A stretch of 64,000 bases of DNA from an uncultured Pseudomonadales bacterium (GCA_943787425.1 CALSMJ010000001.1:1415271-1479270), one strand, 5' to 3'; shown: positions 48,318 through 57,310, counted from the stretch's first letter. The notes: generated from the sequence alone by a model not told the origin. Translations and numbers: made by a program.

Positions 48318-49274
48318 TTACCACGCATAAGCTTCAGGCGCGCGACCCATCGGCGGGAAGATCTCATCGAGCCTTGCGAGCTGCGCCCTATCCAATGCCA
48401 GATCGCGCGCCGTCAGCGCTTGCTCAAGTTGCGCAACCGAGGACGGGCCAATAATTACAGAGGCAACCGCTGGTTGATGCAACAACCAGGAAAGCGCAAC
48501 GGTGCTGGGGTCCAACCCGAGATCGGCAGCAAACGCTTCAAATGCCGCAAGCTGTTCTCGGTGCAACCCTCGGGTTGTTTGAAGCTGCTGCCGACGTCCA
48601 GCAGTTGAACTCGGTCCCGCCAGCAATCCCCCTGCCAAAGGACTCCAAGGCAAAAGACCAACCCCATAGCCTTGGCAAGCAGGAATGACTTCAAGCTCAG
48701 CGTGACGGGTAAAAAGATTATACAGGCCTTGTTCAGACACCAGACCAAGCCGTTGCTGGAAGCCGCGCCGCTCATTGGTTTGGGCAATCCCCCAGCCTGG
48801 AAAATTACTCGATCCCACGTAAATAATTTTACCTTGCGTGATTAACCGATCCATGGCTTGCCAAATTTCATCCAACGGCGCTGAGCGATCAATGTGATGC
48901 ATTTGATACAAGTCAATGGTTTCAACGCCCAACCGCTTAAGGCTTGCCTCACAGGCTGAGACGATATGCCGGGCTGATAATCCACGATGATTCACGTCGT
49001 CCGACATGGGTTCATAGACTTTGGTGGCCAGCACCAAAGCCTCGCGACGACTGCGATCCTCAGCCAGCCAGCGCCCAAGCAGCAATTCCGTTGCGCCGAC
49101 GCCTAGGTGACCACCATATTGATCCGCTGTATCGACAAAATTAAGCCCACTTGCAAGGGCGTGATTCAACATCAAAAAGGCATCCGCCTCGGGCGTTCTA
49201 GGGCCAAAGTTCATCGTACCCAAGGCCAGTTCACTGACCTTTAGGGCTGAGCGCCCAAGACGTCGATATTGCAT
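48318..49274 (-). CDS. aldo/keto reductase
   Basis: NADPH-dependent aldo/keto reductase of 318 residues. It shows LALGTMNFG near 16-24, FVDTADQYGG near 46-55 (Asp, Tyr), ATKVYEP near 87-93 (Lys), YQMHHID near 122-128 (His) and SEQGLYNLFTR with the cofactor region. Full length, unlike the broken relative at 9570-10543. Its start is 12 bp after the PhyH gene, so the two are probably an operon. Confidence 0.9.
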   Translation of the reverse strand: MQYRRLGRSALKVSELALGTMNFGPRTPEADAFLMLNHALASGLNFVDTADQYGGHLGVGATELLLGRWLAEDRSRREALVLATKVYEPMSDDVNHRGLSARHIVSACEASLKRLGVETIDLYQMHHIDRSAPLDEIWQAMDRLITQGKIIYVGSSNFPGWGIAQTNERRGFQQRLGLVSEQGLYNLFTRHAELEVIPACQGYGVGLLPWSPLAGGLLAGPSSTAGRRQQLQTTRGLHREQLAAFEAFAADLGLDPSTVALSWLLHQPAVASVIIGPSSVAQLEQALTARDLALDRAQLARLDEIFPPMGRAPEAYAW

Positions 49275-49286
49275 TAACTTCCCCTC

Positions 49287-50210
49287 TTATGGCGCGCGCA
49301 AGGTTGCACCGGTGACCAATTCTTGGTCTTTACCGGCCACACAGAACCGCGTTAATTGTTGTGCGCGGGCTGGTAATAATTGATGGTCCGCATAGCTAAT
49401 GCCCGGCACGACCGGTTCTCGGAACCACGGCGCATAAAACTCCAGATTCGGGATAGATCGCACCTCATCGGATAGGTTTGGCGTGCCACCGTGCCAGGCC
49501 CTCACGTCGCGTACCATAATACTGCCCGCTGATACTGGGCAAACTGTGCTCAAGCGCATCCACTCCGGCTCTGCCTTCAATCCCGGAATCCGCTCGCGCG
49601 ACTTTTGGGTACCCGGGATTTGCCGTGTTGGACCATTGAGCGCGTGAACGTCTTGGGGCAAAAAATTAACGCAAACATAAGGACAAGGCAGGTCACGAAT
49701 ACTGGCATTGCCCCTTGGGTCATGAAACGCGCTGAAGGGCGTTTTGTCTGGCGCTTCCCAATCTCGAACATCCGCATGCAGCCGCTGATAGTCGACGGCC
49801 CCCGGTAGGCAAAAGTCGCCGCTGGCGCTTCTCAAGGCATAGTCTGGATTGCCAAAAATTGCGTCCAACAGCTCGATCACCGGCTTGACCGACAACAGCA
49901 TCTGCCAGGCAGGACGATGCAACTGACTACGCGTTAGACTCGAGCCCCCAAAGGAATAGCGCTTGGGGCCGCGATTCCCCAAACCTGTTGGGTCCAGCGC
50001 CGTAATCTCAGCGACTGCGTCGGCAACACCGGATTGCAACAACGCCAATTCATCGCTTGATAACACGTCTTCTATGACGACAAAGCCATCTCGATCAAAC
50101 AACCCAACAGCGCGTTCAAGCTCTGTTGGCTTCAGAATTTCTAGGCCTTGAATGCCGGAATTCGTTAGCAGGTGCGTTTTCAGCTTCGTTAATGCTTTCT
50201 CTGAGAGCAT
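49287..50210 (-). CDS. phytanoyl-CoA dioxygenase family protein
   Basis: Fe(II)/2-oxoglutarate-dependent oxygenase of the PhyH family (307 residues). The metal triad is visible as HADVRD near 143-148 (His, Asp) and AWHGG near 235-239 (His), with an Arg for 2-oxoglutarate in DEVRSIPNLEFYAPW. It would hydroxylate an unknown substrate. AAGGGG precedes the ATG; operon with the aldo/keto reductase downstream. Confidence 0.87.
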   Translation of the reverse strand: MLSEKALTKLKTHLLTNSGIQGLEILKPTELERAVGLFDRDGFVVIEDVLSSDELALLQSGVADAVAEITALDPTGLGNRGPKRYSFGGSSLTRSQLHRPAWQMLLSVKPVIELLDAIFGNPDYALRSASGDFCLPGAVDYQRLHADVRDWEAPDKTPFSAFHDPRGNASIRDLPCPYVCVNFLPQDVHALNGPTRQIPGTQKSRERIPGLKAEPEWMRLSTVCPVSAGSIMVRDVRAWHGGTPNLSDEVRSIPNLEFYAPWFREPVVPGISYADHQLLPARAQQLTRFCVAGKDQELVTGATLRAP

Positions 50211-50479
50211 CGGGACACCCCTTTACACACAAGTCAATCATCACTTCGGCCTATTGGGGTGGCGCACCCTCAAACGGCTGGACCGGGCCGAACTTTTTTT
50301 GTTTTGACGTTAGCACAATACGCCAAAGCACCACACCCGAGCTGTTCTCGAGGCCGCGCTTAGGTACGACGAAGGGCTCGGCCATGGTCCCCGTACTAAA
50401 ACGACAGCGGGTCACCCAGTGCGCCACGCACCGTTCAGGTGTCGAAGCTGACTTCGTTTCGAATTCTTATAGCAGCTGA

Positions 50480-51397
50480 TTAAGCCAAAAACACGCAGGT
50501 TGGACAGCCCGAGTCTGCCGCCTCGGCGTCCGACTCAAACTGATACTGCGGCGTGTCGAGCCGGGGCAGTCTAAAATCACTGTCTGCCCCAGCGCCGTCT
50601 GGCGCTGCCGGTCGCATCACCGCATCCTTCCAACCGTGGTCCGGCTGCCACTCAAAGGGCAGGGTTTTAATGTCACCTGAATGCGTCATCTCTTCAAACC
50701 CCTTCAGCGCCTCAGACATCAGGGCGATCTGCTCATCCAATGCATGCGGTCGGCCACTGGTATGACCCAATGGGAAGTCCACGAAACTTGCCCGCGGAGG
50801 CCGTACCGCACGGGTAATCGACAAAGCGCTCGACAGGCACATCGTCGGGATTCCTAAGGCTTCAATTTCACGCGCAATCAGTCCCACGGACTGATGACAA
50901 ACCGGTCACGCCGGAACCAGTAACACCACGTCAGGTTGATCAGACAACAAACGGGCAGCCAAGGCCGGCGCCAGGATGTCTTTCACTTTGCGGGCGGAAT
51001 AAATACCGCCCATAAAGGTGTAGGCGCGCTCGGCAAGTGCGCCAAGAAAGCCCGAAGCCACGAGTCGCTTTAAAGGCTCAACCGGAAACACAACGTTCGG
51101 ATCCTTCCGCACTGGCGCCAAGTCGTAAGCAAAGTGGGTCGCCCGCAAATCCTCGGCACGCCCTAGGACATTGATTTCACGATAGCTCAGGTCATCTTTG
51201 TAATGAAACGCGACCTGCCCGCGAGTGTAAAGCCCGCCCGAGGCAATCAACGACAGTTTGGCTTCAGATAGTGGTTTTTTTAAGGGTGCCAAGGCGATCG
51301 CTGTGTCGTTATAGACCCACTGATAGCTGGGATAACCCAACGCCTCATACTGTTTTTGGGTGCGCTCGATATAATCAATAGGGGGTTGCTTAACCAT
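50480..51397 (-). CDS. putative selenoprotein, glycine/sarcosine/betaine reductase B family
   Basis: Single gene of 305 residues with one internal TGA (50906-50908) read as selenocysteine, residue 164. Frames on both sides are the same frame, and the translation across is continuous family sequence: DVVLLVPA-U-PVCHQSVGLIAREIE. The N-terminal half (LSLIASGGLYTRGQ, DLSYREINV, TFMGGIYSA) matches the GrdB-like family, in which this site is Sec or Cys. UxxC (164-167) would be the redox site; the C-terminus also has a CxxC (GCPTC). A perfect hairpin 10 nt after the TGA fits a bacterial SECIS. GAGGA precedes the ATG. GrdA/GrdC partners are absent, so glycine reductase activity is not implied. A nonsense mutation of a Cys codon is the alternative. 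Confidence 0.85.
50877..50895 (-). promoter_or_regulatory. candidate bacterial SECIS hairpin
   Basis: On the coding strand AUCAGUCC-GUG-GGACUGAU: 8-bp perfect stem, 3-nt loop beginning with G. It starts 10 nt after the UGA and its loop is 18 nt after it, within the spacing known for bacterial SECIS elements. The stem can extend past one mismatch by U-G, G-C and U-G pairs. Confidence 0.7.
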
Positions 51398-51493
51398 CGC
51401 GTGTCCTCTTCGAATCCTTGCAAAACGTTAACAGGATCTTGCCGCTAAGGTCTAGCAGACTTGCGCCGGCAACCTTCATCCAGGGTGCAACCG

Positions 51494-53053
51494 CTACCAC
51501 CAAGTGGTATACAGCGCGATGAGAATCAAAGTCACAACCAATGCCGAGAGGTTGAATGCCCGGGTCGTGCCGAATTCAATTTCAACCAGGTCGATGGCGC
51601 CTGCTTGCTTTTCGCCGCCTTGCCACAAGCTGACCACGACAGCAAGCAGCCCGCACAGCACAAAGACCAGCCCAACTCGGTCAATGAACGGCAGTTCTGG
51701 CCAAGTTATTTTGAAGGCAAACGACAGCACTGCCGAGCCCACCGCCGCCGTCAGCGCCGCGCTCGCCGTGGCGCGCGGCCAAAACATCCCCAGCAAAAAA
51801 ATCACCACAATCCCTGGGGTAAAAAATCCAGTGAACTCCTGGATGTATTGAAAAGCCTGATCGAAATTACCCAGTAGGGGCCGGGCGCAAACCATGGCCA
51901 GCAGCATTGCAACCAGTGCCGCACCACGCCCCACCCGGACCAAATGGCGCTCTGACTTCTGCGCTGAAAACGGCGCATACAGATCTAAGGTGAAGATGGT
52001 CGCAATGCTATTAATCATTGAGGCGAGCGACGACACGATCGCCGCCAACAAGGCTGCAAAGACCAAGCCCTTTAAGCCAACGGGTAATAGGGTCATAGCC
52101 AGAGGATAGGCTTGATCTGGGGCATCAAGCCCGGGCTCGAGCACAAACATCGCAATCCCGGGCAACACCACAATCAAAGGCATCAATAATTTCAAAAAAG
52201 CGGCGAACGCCATGCCTTTTTGTGCGGCCTGCAGACTACCGGCCGCCAGTGCTCGCTGAATAATGTATTGATTAAAGCCCCAATAGGACACATTCATGAC
52301 CCACATTCCGCCCAGCAACACCGATAAGCCCGGCAAGCTGATGTAGTGCGGATGCGCCGGCGTCAAAATCATGTCGAATTTTTCAGGCGCGGTATCCAAC
52401 AGCTGAACAAACCCTTGCCAAGGTCCAGCGCCCAGCGCAATCTCATCGAGCAAGATCCACGAGATGAGCAGTCCGCCAGCAATCAAAAGTACGACCTGAA
52501 GCAGATCGGTAAAGGCGACCGCTTTCAAGCCGCCATACAAGGAGTACAGGAGTGCAAAAACCCCAATCAATCCGAGCCCGGTGTTCAAAGCCAATCCAGT
52601 CACGGTGTGAATGGTGAGCGCGCCCAACCACAAAATGGCGGTTAGGTTGACAAAAACATAGACCGCAAGCCAAAACAGCGCGAGCACAAGACGGACCCTT
52701 GAATCGAAGCGTTGCTCCAAAAATTGCGGCATGGTCTGAATATTGTGCTTTAAAAAAACAGGTAACAAAAATTTACCGACTAAAATCAAAGTGATCGCCG
52801 CCATCCACTCATACGATGCAATGGCTAAACCAATTGCATAGCCCGAGCCCGACATGCCAATAATTTGCTCGGCTGAGATATTGGCGGCCACCAGAGACGC
52901 GCCCACAGCCCACCACGGCAGTGACCGACTGGCCAAGAAATAATCTTGGGTTGTCTTCTCATGCCCTGCGGGTTCTCGCGAGAACCAAGTGGCCAAGCCA
53001 ATGAGCAACAAGGCATAAAGCCCAATAATGACGACATCAGGGGTTGCGAGCAT
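51494..53053 (-). CDS. sodium/solute symporter (SGLT-like, SSS family)
   Basis: Inner-membrane sodium symporter of 519 residues with 13-14 helices. Typical SSS/SGLT stretches are DYFLASRSLPWWAVGASLVA near 37-56, NISAEQIIGMSGSGYA near 59-74, and a sodium-site region LLAAIVSSLASMINSIATIF near 338-357. vSGLT-like proteins import sugars such as glucose or galactose. It follows a GH30 glycosidase and a cupin on the same strand, which suggests uptake of the released sugar. Confidence 0.9.
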   Translation of the reverse strand: MLATPDVVIIGLYALLLIGLATWFSREPAGHEKTTQDYFLASRSLPWWAVGASLVAANISAEQIIGMSGSGYAIGLAIASYEWMAAITLILVGKFLLPVFLKHNIQTMPQFLEQRFDSRVRLVLALFWLAVYVFVNLTAILWLGALTIHTVTGLALNTGLGLIGVFALLYSLYGGLKAVAFTDLLQVVLLIAGGLLISWILLDEIALGAGPWQGFVQLLDTAPEKFDMILTPAHPHYISLPGLSVLLGGMWVMNVSYWGFNQYIIQRALAAGSLQAAQKGMAFAAFLKLLMPLIVVLPGIAMFVLEPGLDAPDQAYPLAMTLLPVGLKGLVFAALLAAIVSSLASMINSIATIFTLDLYAPFSAQKSERHLVRVGRGAALVAMLLAMVCARPLLGNFDQAFQYIQEFTGFFTPGIVVIFLLGMFWPRATASAALTAAVGSAVLSFAFKITWPELPFIDRVGLVFVLCGLLAVVVSLWQGGEKQAGAIDLVEIEFGTTRAFNLSALVVTLILIALYTTWW

Positions 53054-53242
53054 CCTTTGTTCCTTCTTATTTTCTGGCCCTTGGTGGCAGCACCCGAGAG
53101 ATTAATCGGTCGCCCAAATTAGTCGCGGGGCTGTTCTTGTTTTCAATTGGGGCCCTCGTGGCGCCACGCTTCATGATGGACTGACCGCATTCGCTGGCCG
53201 CACTCCGCCAGCCCGTTCAATCAGGATCTTGTAACACTGGCT

Positions 53243-54157
53243 TTAAGTTGTCTCTGACAACGCCGCTGACAGATCCACCCGGATCGTCTGCAGGGCGTTG
53301 GCCGGCAAAGTGATCACCGCGTGGTGTCCGAGCAAACCCAGACTAACGGTCAGGGCCGTTGTTTGAGTATTGAGCATTTGGATTGAGATCAAACCCTTTG
53401 GGCTGAGGGTTGCACCAACATGCAGCGCGTCCTCGGGCAGCGCATTGTCCTGAATTGAAACTGTCACGGCCTGATCTCCCGGCCGAATGGTGCGACTAAA
53501 CTGTGCCAGGACATCAAATATCGGCGTGAAGTAGACGTCTTGGGTTTCAAGGTTCACCATAATGGGGGCGCCGCAGAAATTGCCAACATGATTTGGGCCA
53601 CCCCGCGCATCAAGCACAGGGTTCCAGTCGATCCAACCTGAAACCCAATGATTCAAGCTACCAATAATATTGCGAGCATAGCGATGGACCGGGGTATACA
53701 TCGGGTGATCTTCTGCTTTTGGCGCCCAGCTCGCCGTGTAGGCCCAATCCGTTGCCCTGCGCTGCCACCAGAACGCATCATTGTTAAACCAGTTGGTTTC
53801 GGTGAAACCAACTGGGTCGCCAATACCGCCCGGCGCTGGCTTGCCCAGATCATCGATCGTGCCCTCGGTATGGATGAGGTCAAAATCAGGAAAGCGCGTG
53901 TGGACCCGCTCTAAAACATCCCCATACACATTCGTCGTACTGGCATACCAGTGGATGGCGCTGCCATACACGTACTGCGCGACATCCGGTTGACTTAAAA
54001 TGGTTTCAGCCCAATGTTCAAGACGATCCCGATTTTGATCGAAGATCAATAACTTGGTCTCGGCATAGGCGCTCGCCTGCAATTTTGGCCCCAAGTGCGC
54101 TTCAATAAAGCGCGCCTGGACTGGCCGCCGTAAAATGCATACTCTCCCATTGCCCAC
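53243..54157 (-). CDS. GH30 family glycosidase, C-terminal part (frameshifted)
   Basis: Catalytic C-terminal half of a GH30 glycosidase (glucosylceramidase/beta-1,6-glucanase-like), genuine from PVQARFIEAHLGPKLQAS on (about 54124). The nucleophile Glu is in DLIHTEGTIDD, and GWIDWNPVLDARGGPNHVGN is a GH30 signature; a final beta domain follows. The first codons of this frame are not real, as the gene arrives from another frame. It is part of a transport/hydrolysis cluster with the SSS symporter downstream. Confidence 0.85.
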   Translation of the reverse strand: MGNGRVCILRRPVQARFIEAHLGPKLQASAYAETKLLIFDQNRDRLEHWAETILSQPDVAQYVYGSAIHWYASTTNVYGDVLERVHTRFPDFDLIHTEGTIDDLGKPAPGGIGDPVGFTETNWFNNDAFWWQRRATDWAYTASWAPKAEDHPMYTPVHRYARNIIGSLNHWVSGWIDWNPVLDARGGPNHVGNFCGAPIMVNLETQDVYFTPIFDVLAQFSRTIRPGDQAVTVSIQDNALPEDALHVGATLSPKGLISIQMLNTQTTALTVSLGLLGHHAVITLPANALQTIRVDLSAALSETT

Positions 54158-54965
54158 TATTGCCTTCTGGTTCGTTCACGGGAGTGAGCCCCCAGATCGG
54201 CACACCCGCCTCGGCGTAGGCGTCGAGATAGCGCAGAAGGTAATCCGCATAAACCGACTCATAACCCGGCTTTAACTGACCGCCTGTGCCTTCGTAGTTG
54301 TTGTCCGCCGTACCCGGCCGATAATATTCCTCGATATCCTTCATCCAGGGCGGTGCGGTCCACGCTGAGGCAATAATGCGCAGGGCCGAATCTGCTTGCC
54401 CCTTGCTTGATGGCCAGCGCCTCGTCGATCATCGGTAACAAATCAAAGTCTGGCGCGATCACCCTGGATACCGCGCAGGGTCGAATCCTGCAACCGGTCT
54501 TCAGCGATTGAGAAATGCTGAAGATCTAGATCATTCGGCGACCGGCGCGTAGTCATACTTGCCTTCAACCGAAAAATCGGTCGCGCCAATGGGCGTGCGC
54601 GCCAAGGAAAAATTAGCCCCCTGATCAGAGAACAATTGCGCCATCACAGACCGCCGCGCCGGCCTCCGGCAGGTGCGCTAAAACAAATGCGGAAGATTCG
54701 GTAAATGACGTCCCGATCCCTGTCACGGTTTGGCGCGTCATTGCAAGGGATCAATTTGAACCTGCGCCGCCCCGGCCCGGGTATTGTCTGAGGAGAACTG
54801 CACGGGGTCCATGACGGCAAGCTTGTGGCCTGCCGCACTCGTCAATAACACCTCGGTTGAAACCAAGCTAGGCACTTGCTTCGCGCGGAGCGGCTGGCTC
54901 GTCTGTAAACCGATGATCGGCGAGCAGTCGCGACCTGGAACCCCAATATTGAACTGCCGACGCAT
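54124..54965 (-). pseudogene. GH30 family glycosidase, N-terminal part (multiply frameshifted)
   Basis: N-terminal half of the same GH30 enzyme, split over several frames. Reading segments in order: LTSAAGHKLAVMDPVQF; TVTGIGTSFTESSAFVLAHL; SVMAQLFSDQGANFSLARTP; APDFDLLPMIDEALAIKQ; TAPPWMKDIEEYYRPGTADN; GVPIWGLTPVNEPEG with the acid/base Glu. Breaks lie near 54740, 54660, 54535, 54463, 54400 and 54125; five fit single extra bases and one (54740) a missing base. Corrected length is about 560 residues. No clear signal peptide. Either a decayed gene or a poorly sequenced stretch. Confidence 0.75.
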
Positions 54966-55116
54966 GCTGCCTCCCTTCGATCGAAGACCAAAGCTTCACC
55001 GGTTTTGACAGCGCTGTCAATTTTGTCATGTTTTCGATTTAGCGCTTAATGCGTTGGCTTTTGCCTGCGCGGCTCAGACAACCAGCACTCGTGACGCAGC
55101 TTATGACCGTGCTGTA

Positions 55117-55482
55117 CTAGCGGCCATTACCCCGCGCTGGATCCTTGGGGTCTAACAAGGCCAATTGCGTCCGTAAGGATCCCGGCGTTTCGGTCCCAAC
55201 AATGTAGATAACCTCGCCGACCACCGCGCCCTCCGCGTGCAAGGTCCCGCGCGGGATGTTGAGTTTGTCCCCCGGTTCAAGGGTATGGTGCTGGCCCGCC
55301 TCATCGACAAGATACGTCGTGCCTTCGATCACATAGCCCGACACATCAAGATCATGCCAGTGCAGCGGCAACTCAGGCGATGCGCTCGAGACAAAGGTGG
55401 TTGGCCAGTGGCCAGTTTGAGCCAAATCCTCAAACACTTGTTCACGGCGCTCAAAAAACTTTTTCTGTACGGTTAAACCCAT
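55117..55482 (-). CDS. cupin domain protein
   Basis: Single-domain cupin of 121 residues. Metal-binding motif 1 is LHWHDLDVSGYVIEG near 41-55 and motif 2 PRGTLHAEG near 78-86. It may bind a metal and act as an isomerase, sensor or small dioxygenase; function unknown. GGAGG precedes the ATG. It lies upstream of the GH30 and symporter genes on the same strand, with a 151-bp gap, so a sugar-related role is possible. Confidence 0.8.
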   Translation of the reverse strand: MGLTVQKKFFERREQVFEDLAQTGHWPTTFVSSASPELPLHWHDLDVSGYVIEGTTYLVDEAGQHHTLEPGDKLNIPRGTLHAEGAVVGEVIYIVGTETPGSLRTQLALLDPKDPARGNGR

Positions 55483-56203
55483 GACGCCTCCGGTTTTTTA
55501 ACCCAATCTAAACCACATTGCTGACAATTTGCACGCACCTTGTGAGACGCATCCCGAGCGCCTTGCGCTTTTAGCCCTCGTCATTCCAGCAAAGCGTCGC
55601 GGCGTTCCCACCGGGCGTCGGAGCAGTCCAGCGCCTTGCTCGGTTCACATGCCAATGGCGGTCACTCTATGATTTTTGTTTCACAGCGCAGCGCTGAAGC
55701 GCTTGTGGTTCCCGAGCGACTTGTTATCGCTGGGACCAAATGACTCGATGATGGGGCAACGATTCCCTTACCGCGCGCGCTTGGAAAGCGGTCACCAGCG
55801 GTCTTGACGACACGTAGCTGCGCCAGCTCGAAGCCCCTACGTGATCTCTCAGAGCATTAGACGATCTACGAGCGGCCATCCTCAAAGGCGTTGCCGAGCA
55901 AGGCGAGTTAGCGAACCGGCTCAAAGCTGCAATTTTGGCCGCAGCTACGAAGATCCGTGGCCTACAGCCTCTGACGAGGTCAATCATGCGGTTACCAATC
56001 CGAAAACCTTTCAACAGGCGGCGGGTTTCTTGAAGATTCAGGCCGGCGATCATCCGCTCCCTGAATCGCGCGGCCACCCTGATTCCTATGCTTTGGTTGA
56101 AACCAGGTTTCAACAGTGCGCGCCCGATCCAAGACATCCTAGGCGACGCGCGTTAGATGGCCAGACCCACAGCGTCAAGCTTTTACCGGGTTTCTTTACC
56201 CCG
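55483..56203. other. 721-bp region without an intact gene
   Basis: No intact gene recognised. On the plus strand one frame from 55845 to 56156 reads like protein (DDLRAAILKGVAEQGELANR and later TRSIMRLPI) but has TGA at 55842 and 56031, so it may be a gene remnant. The open minus-strand frame 55724-56137 is Arg-rich and not convincing. Confidence 0.35.
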
Positions 56204-57034
56204 CTAAATCGGATGGGGAACGGGGGGTATCCCCCCGGTCAGCATGCCGTCGGCCCGCGCTTTGACCAGATCGACATAACGAGGATGGGTCATAATCCAA
56301 AAGGTGCCATCGTTGATCGCTCGAAGCACAGCTTGCGCAACGACCTCGGGTTCGATCGCTTCGGTTGCGGTGATGAGGCCTTCTTCACCAAAGGCATCAC
56401 CCTTGACGCCGCCTGGTCGATTGCGCTCGCTGACGCCAATCTTGGTTCGAACCACCCCAGGGCACAGTACCGAAACCCGTATTGGCAACTTTTCGGCCAT
56501 CGCATCGGCCAACAAGACCTCAGACAACGCCACCACTCCTTGTTTTGCAACATCGTAGGACGCAATGCCCGGAAAGGCGACGACACCCGCCGTTGAGGCC
56601 GTATTCACCACATGGCCAGGCTCGCCAGAGGCAATCATGCGGGGTACAAACGCCTTGACGCCATAGATTGGCCCCCAGAGGTCAACCCCGAGAACCCACT
56701 CCCACGATGCAATCGAGGCTTCCCACGTGAGATCACGGTGCACAACCCCTGCGTTATTGCAGAGAACATGGACCGCGCCAAACGTTTCGTAAGCAAACGC
56801 CGCCAATGCCTCAACCGCTTTTTGGTCCGAGACATCGCACTGCATGGCCGAACAAGAAAATCCCGCCGCCTTTAACTGTGTCGTGGCGATCTCCAAGGCA
56901 CCTTGCTCGACATCTGCAATGACGAGGTTCATACCCGCTCCGCCAAATCGCTGCGCCATTGCAAGGCCAATGCCCGATGCGCCCCCCGTAATCACCGCTG
57001 TCTTGCCTTGCAAGTTGCCCAGTACCCCGGTCAT
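56204..57034 (-). CDS. short-chain dehydrogenase/reductase
   Basis: SDR of 276 residues with ITGGASGIGLAMAQRF near 15-30, CNNAGVVHRD near 90-99, catalytic Ser in NTASTAGVVAFPG and SYDVAKQGVVAL with Tyr-Lys near 162-173. AGGAGA precedes the ATG. Divergent from the dehalogenase; the shared upstream region holds an 18-bp dyad. It could act on the alcohol produced by the dehalogenase (inference). Confidence 0.9.
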   Translation of the reverse strand: MTGVLGNLQGKTAVITGGASGIGLAMAQRFGGAGMNLVIADVEQGALEIATTQLKAAGFSCSAMQCDVSDQKAVEALAAFAYETFGAVHVLCNNAGVVHRDLTWEASIASWEWVLGVDLWGPIYGVKAFVPRMIASGEPGHVVNTASTAGVVAFPGIASYDVAKQGVVALSEVLLADAMAEKLPIRVSVLCPGVVRTKIGVSERNRPGGVKGDAFGEEGLITATEAIEPEVVAQAVLRAINDGTFWIMTHPRYVDLVKARADGMLTGGIPPVPHPI

Positions 57035-57103
57035 ACAATCTCCTATCCATCTTGGTTAATTTTGAAACCCTCATTCAATCAGGTTGCCATTACCCGTCGT
57101 TTT

Positions 57104-57121
57104 TAAGTTGAGGTCAACTTA
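57104..57121. promoter_or_regulatory. 18-bp dyad between SDR and dehalogenase genes
   Basis: TAAGTTGA-GG-TCAACTTA: perfect 8-bp arms, 70 bp upstream of the SDR start and 190 bp upstream of the dehalogenase start. A good candidate for a dimeric (MerR- or TetR-type) regulator. Confidence 0.45.
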
Positions 57122-57159
57122 CTGACTTAGGCGTTATCAGATCGGGGCAATCCTCTTGA

Positions 57160-57192
57160 CGGCAGATCACGAGCTGAAAATAAGATCTGCCG
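57160..57192. promoter_or_regulatory. 9-bp inverted repeat upstream of dehalogenase
   Basis: CGGCAGATC (57160-57168) and GATCTGCCG (57184-57192), spaced by 15 nt, about 120 bp before the dehalogenase start. Could be an operator or a hairpin in the leader. Confidence 0.3.
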
Positions 57193-57310
57193 CGTTCGGC
57201 ACGCAAAAAACCATGACACCCGTAAAATTTAATCGCCGCCAAAAGTAATGCTCGTCATTAAAATAGTGGTATGATCCGAACGATTATTGCAGTTTAAAGG
57301 AAGGCAACCT

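Noticed and set aside
50480-51397. Two separate genes, or a pseudogene, at the selenoprotein locus
   Set aside because: Both halves are in the same frame with only one TGA at the known Sec/Cys position, plus a SECIS-like hairpin.
34685-51434. 13-mer AAACGTTAACAGG before the second P450 gene and upstream of the selenoprotein gene
   Set aside because: A shared 13-mer is expected by chance in 64 kb, and the orientation relative to the two genes differs.
55841-56596. Plus-strand frame of 251 codons
   Set aside because: Its 3' half is antisense to the SDR gene and its 5' half is Arg/Pro/His-rich without a recognisable domain.
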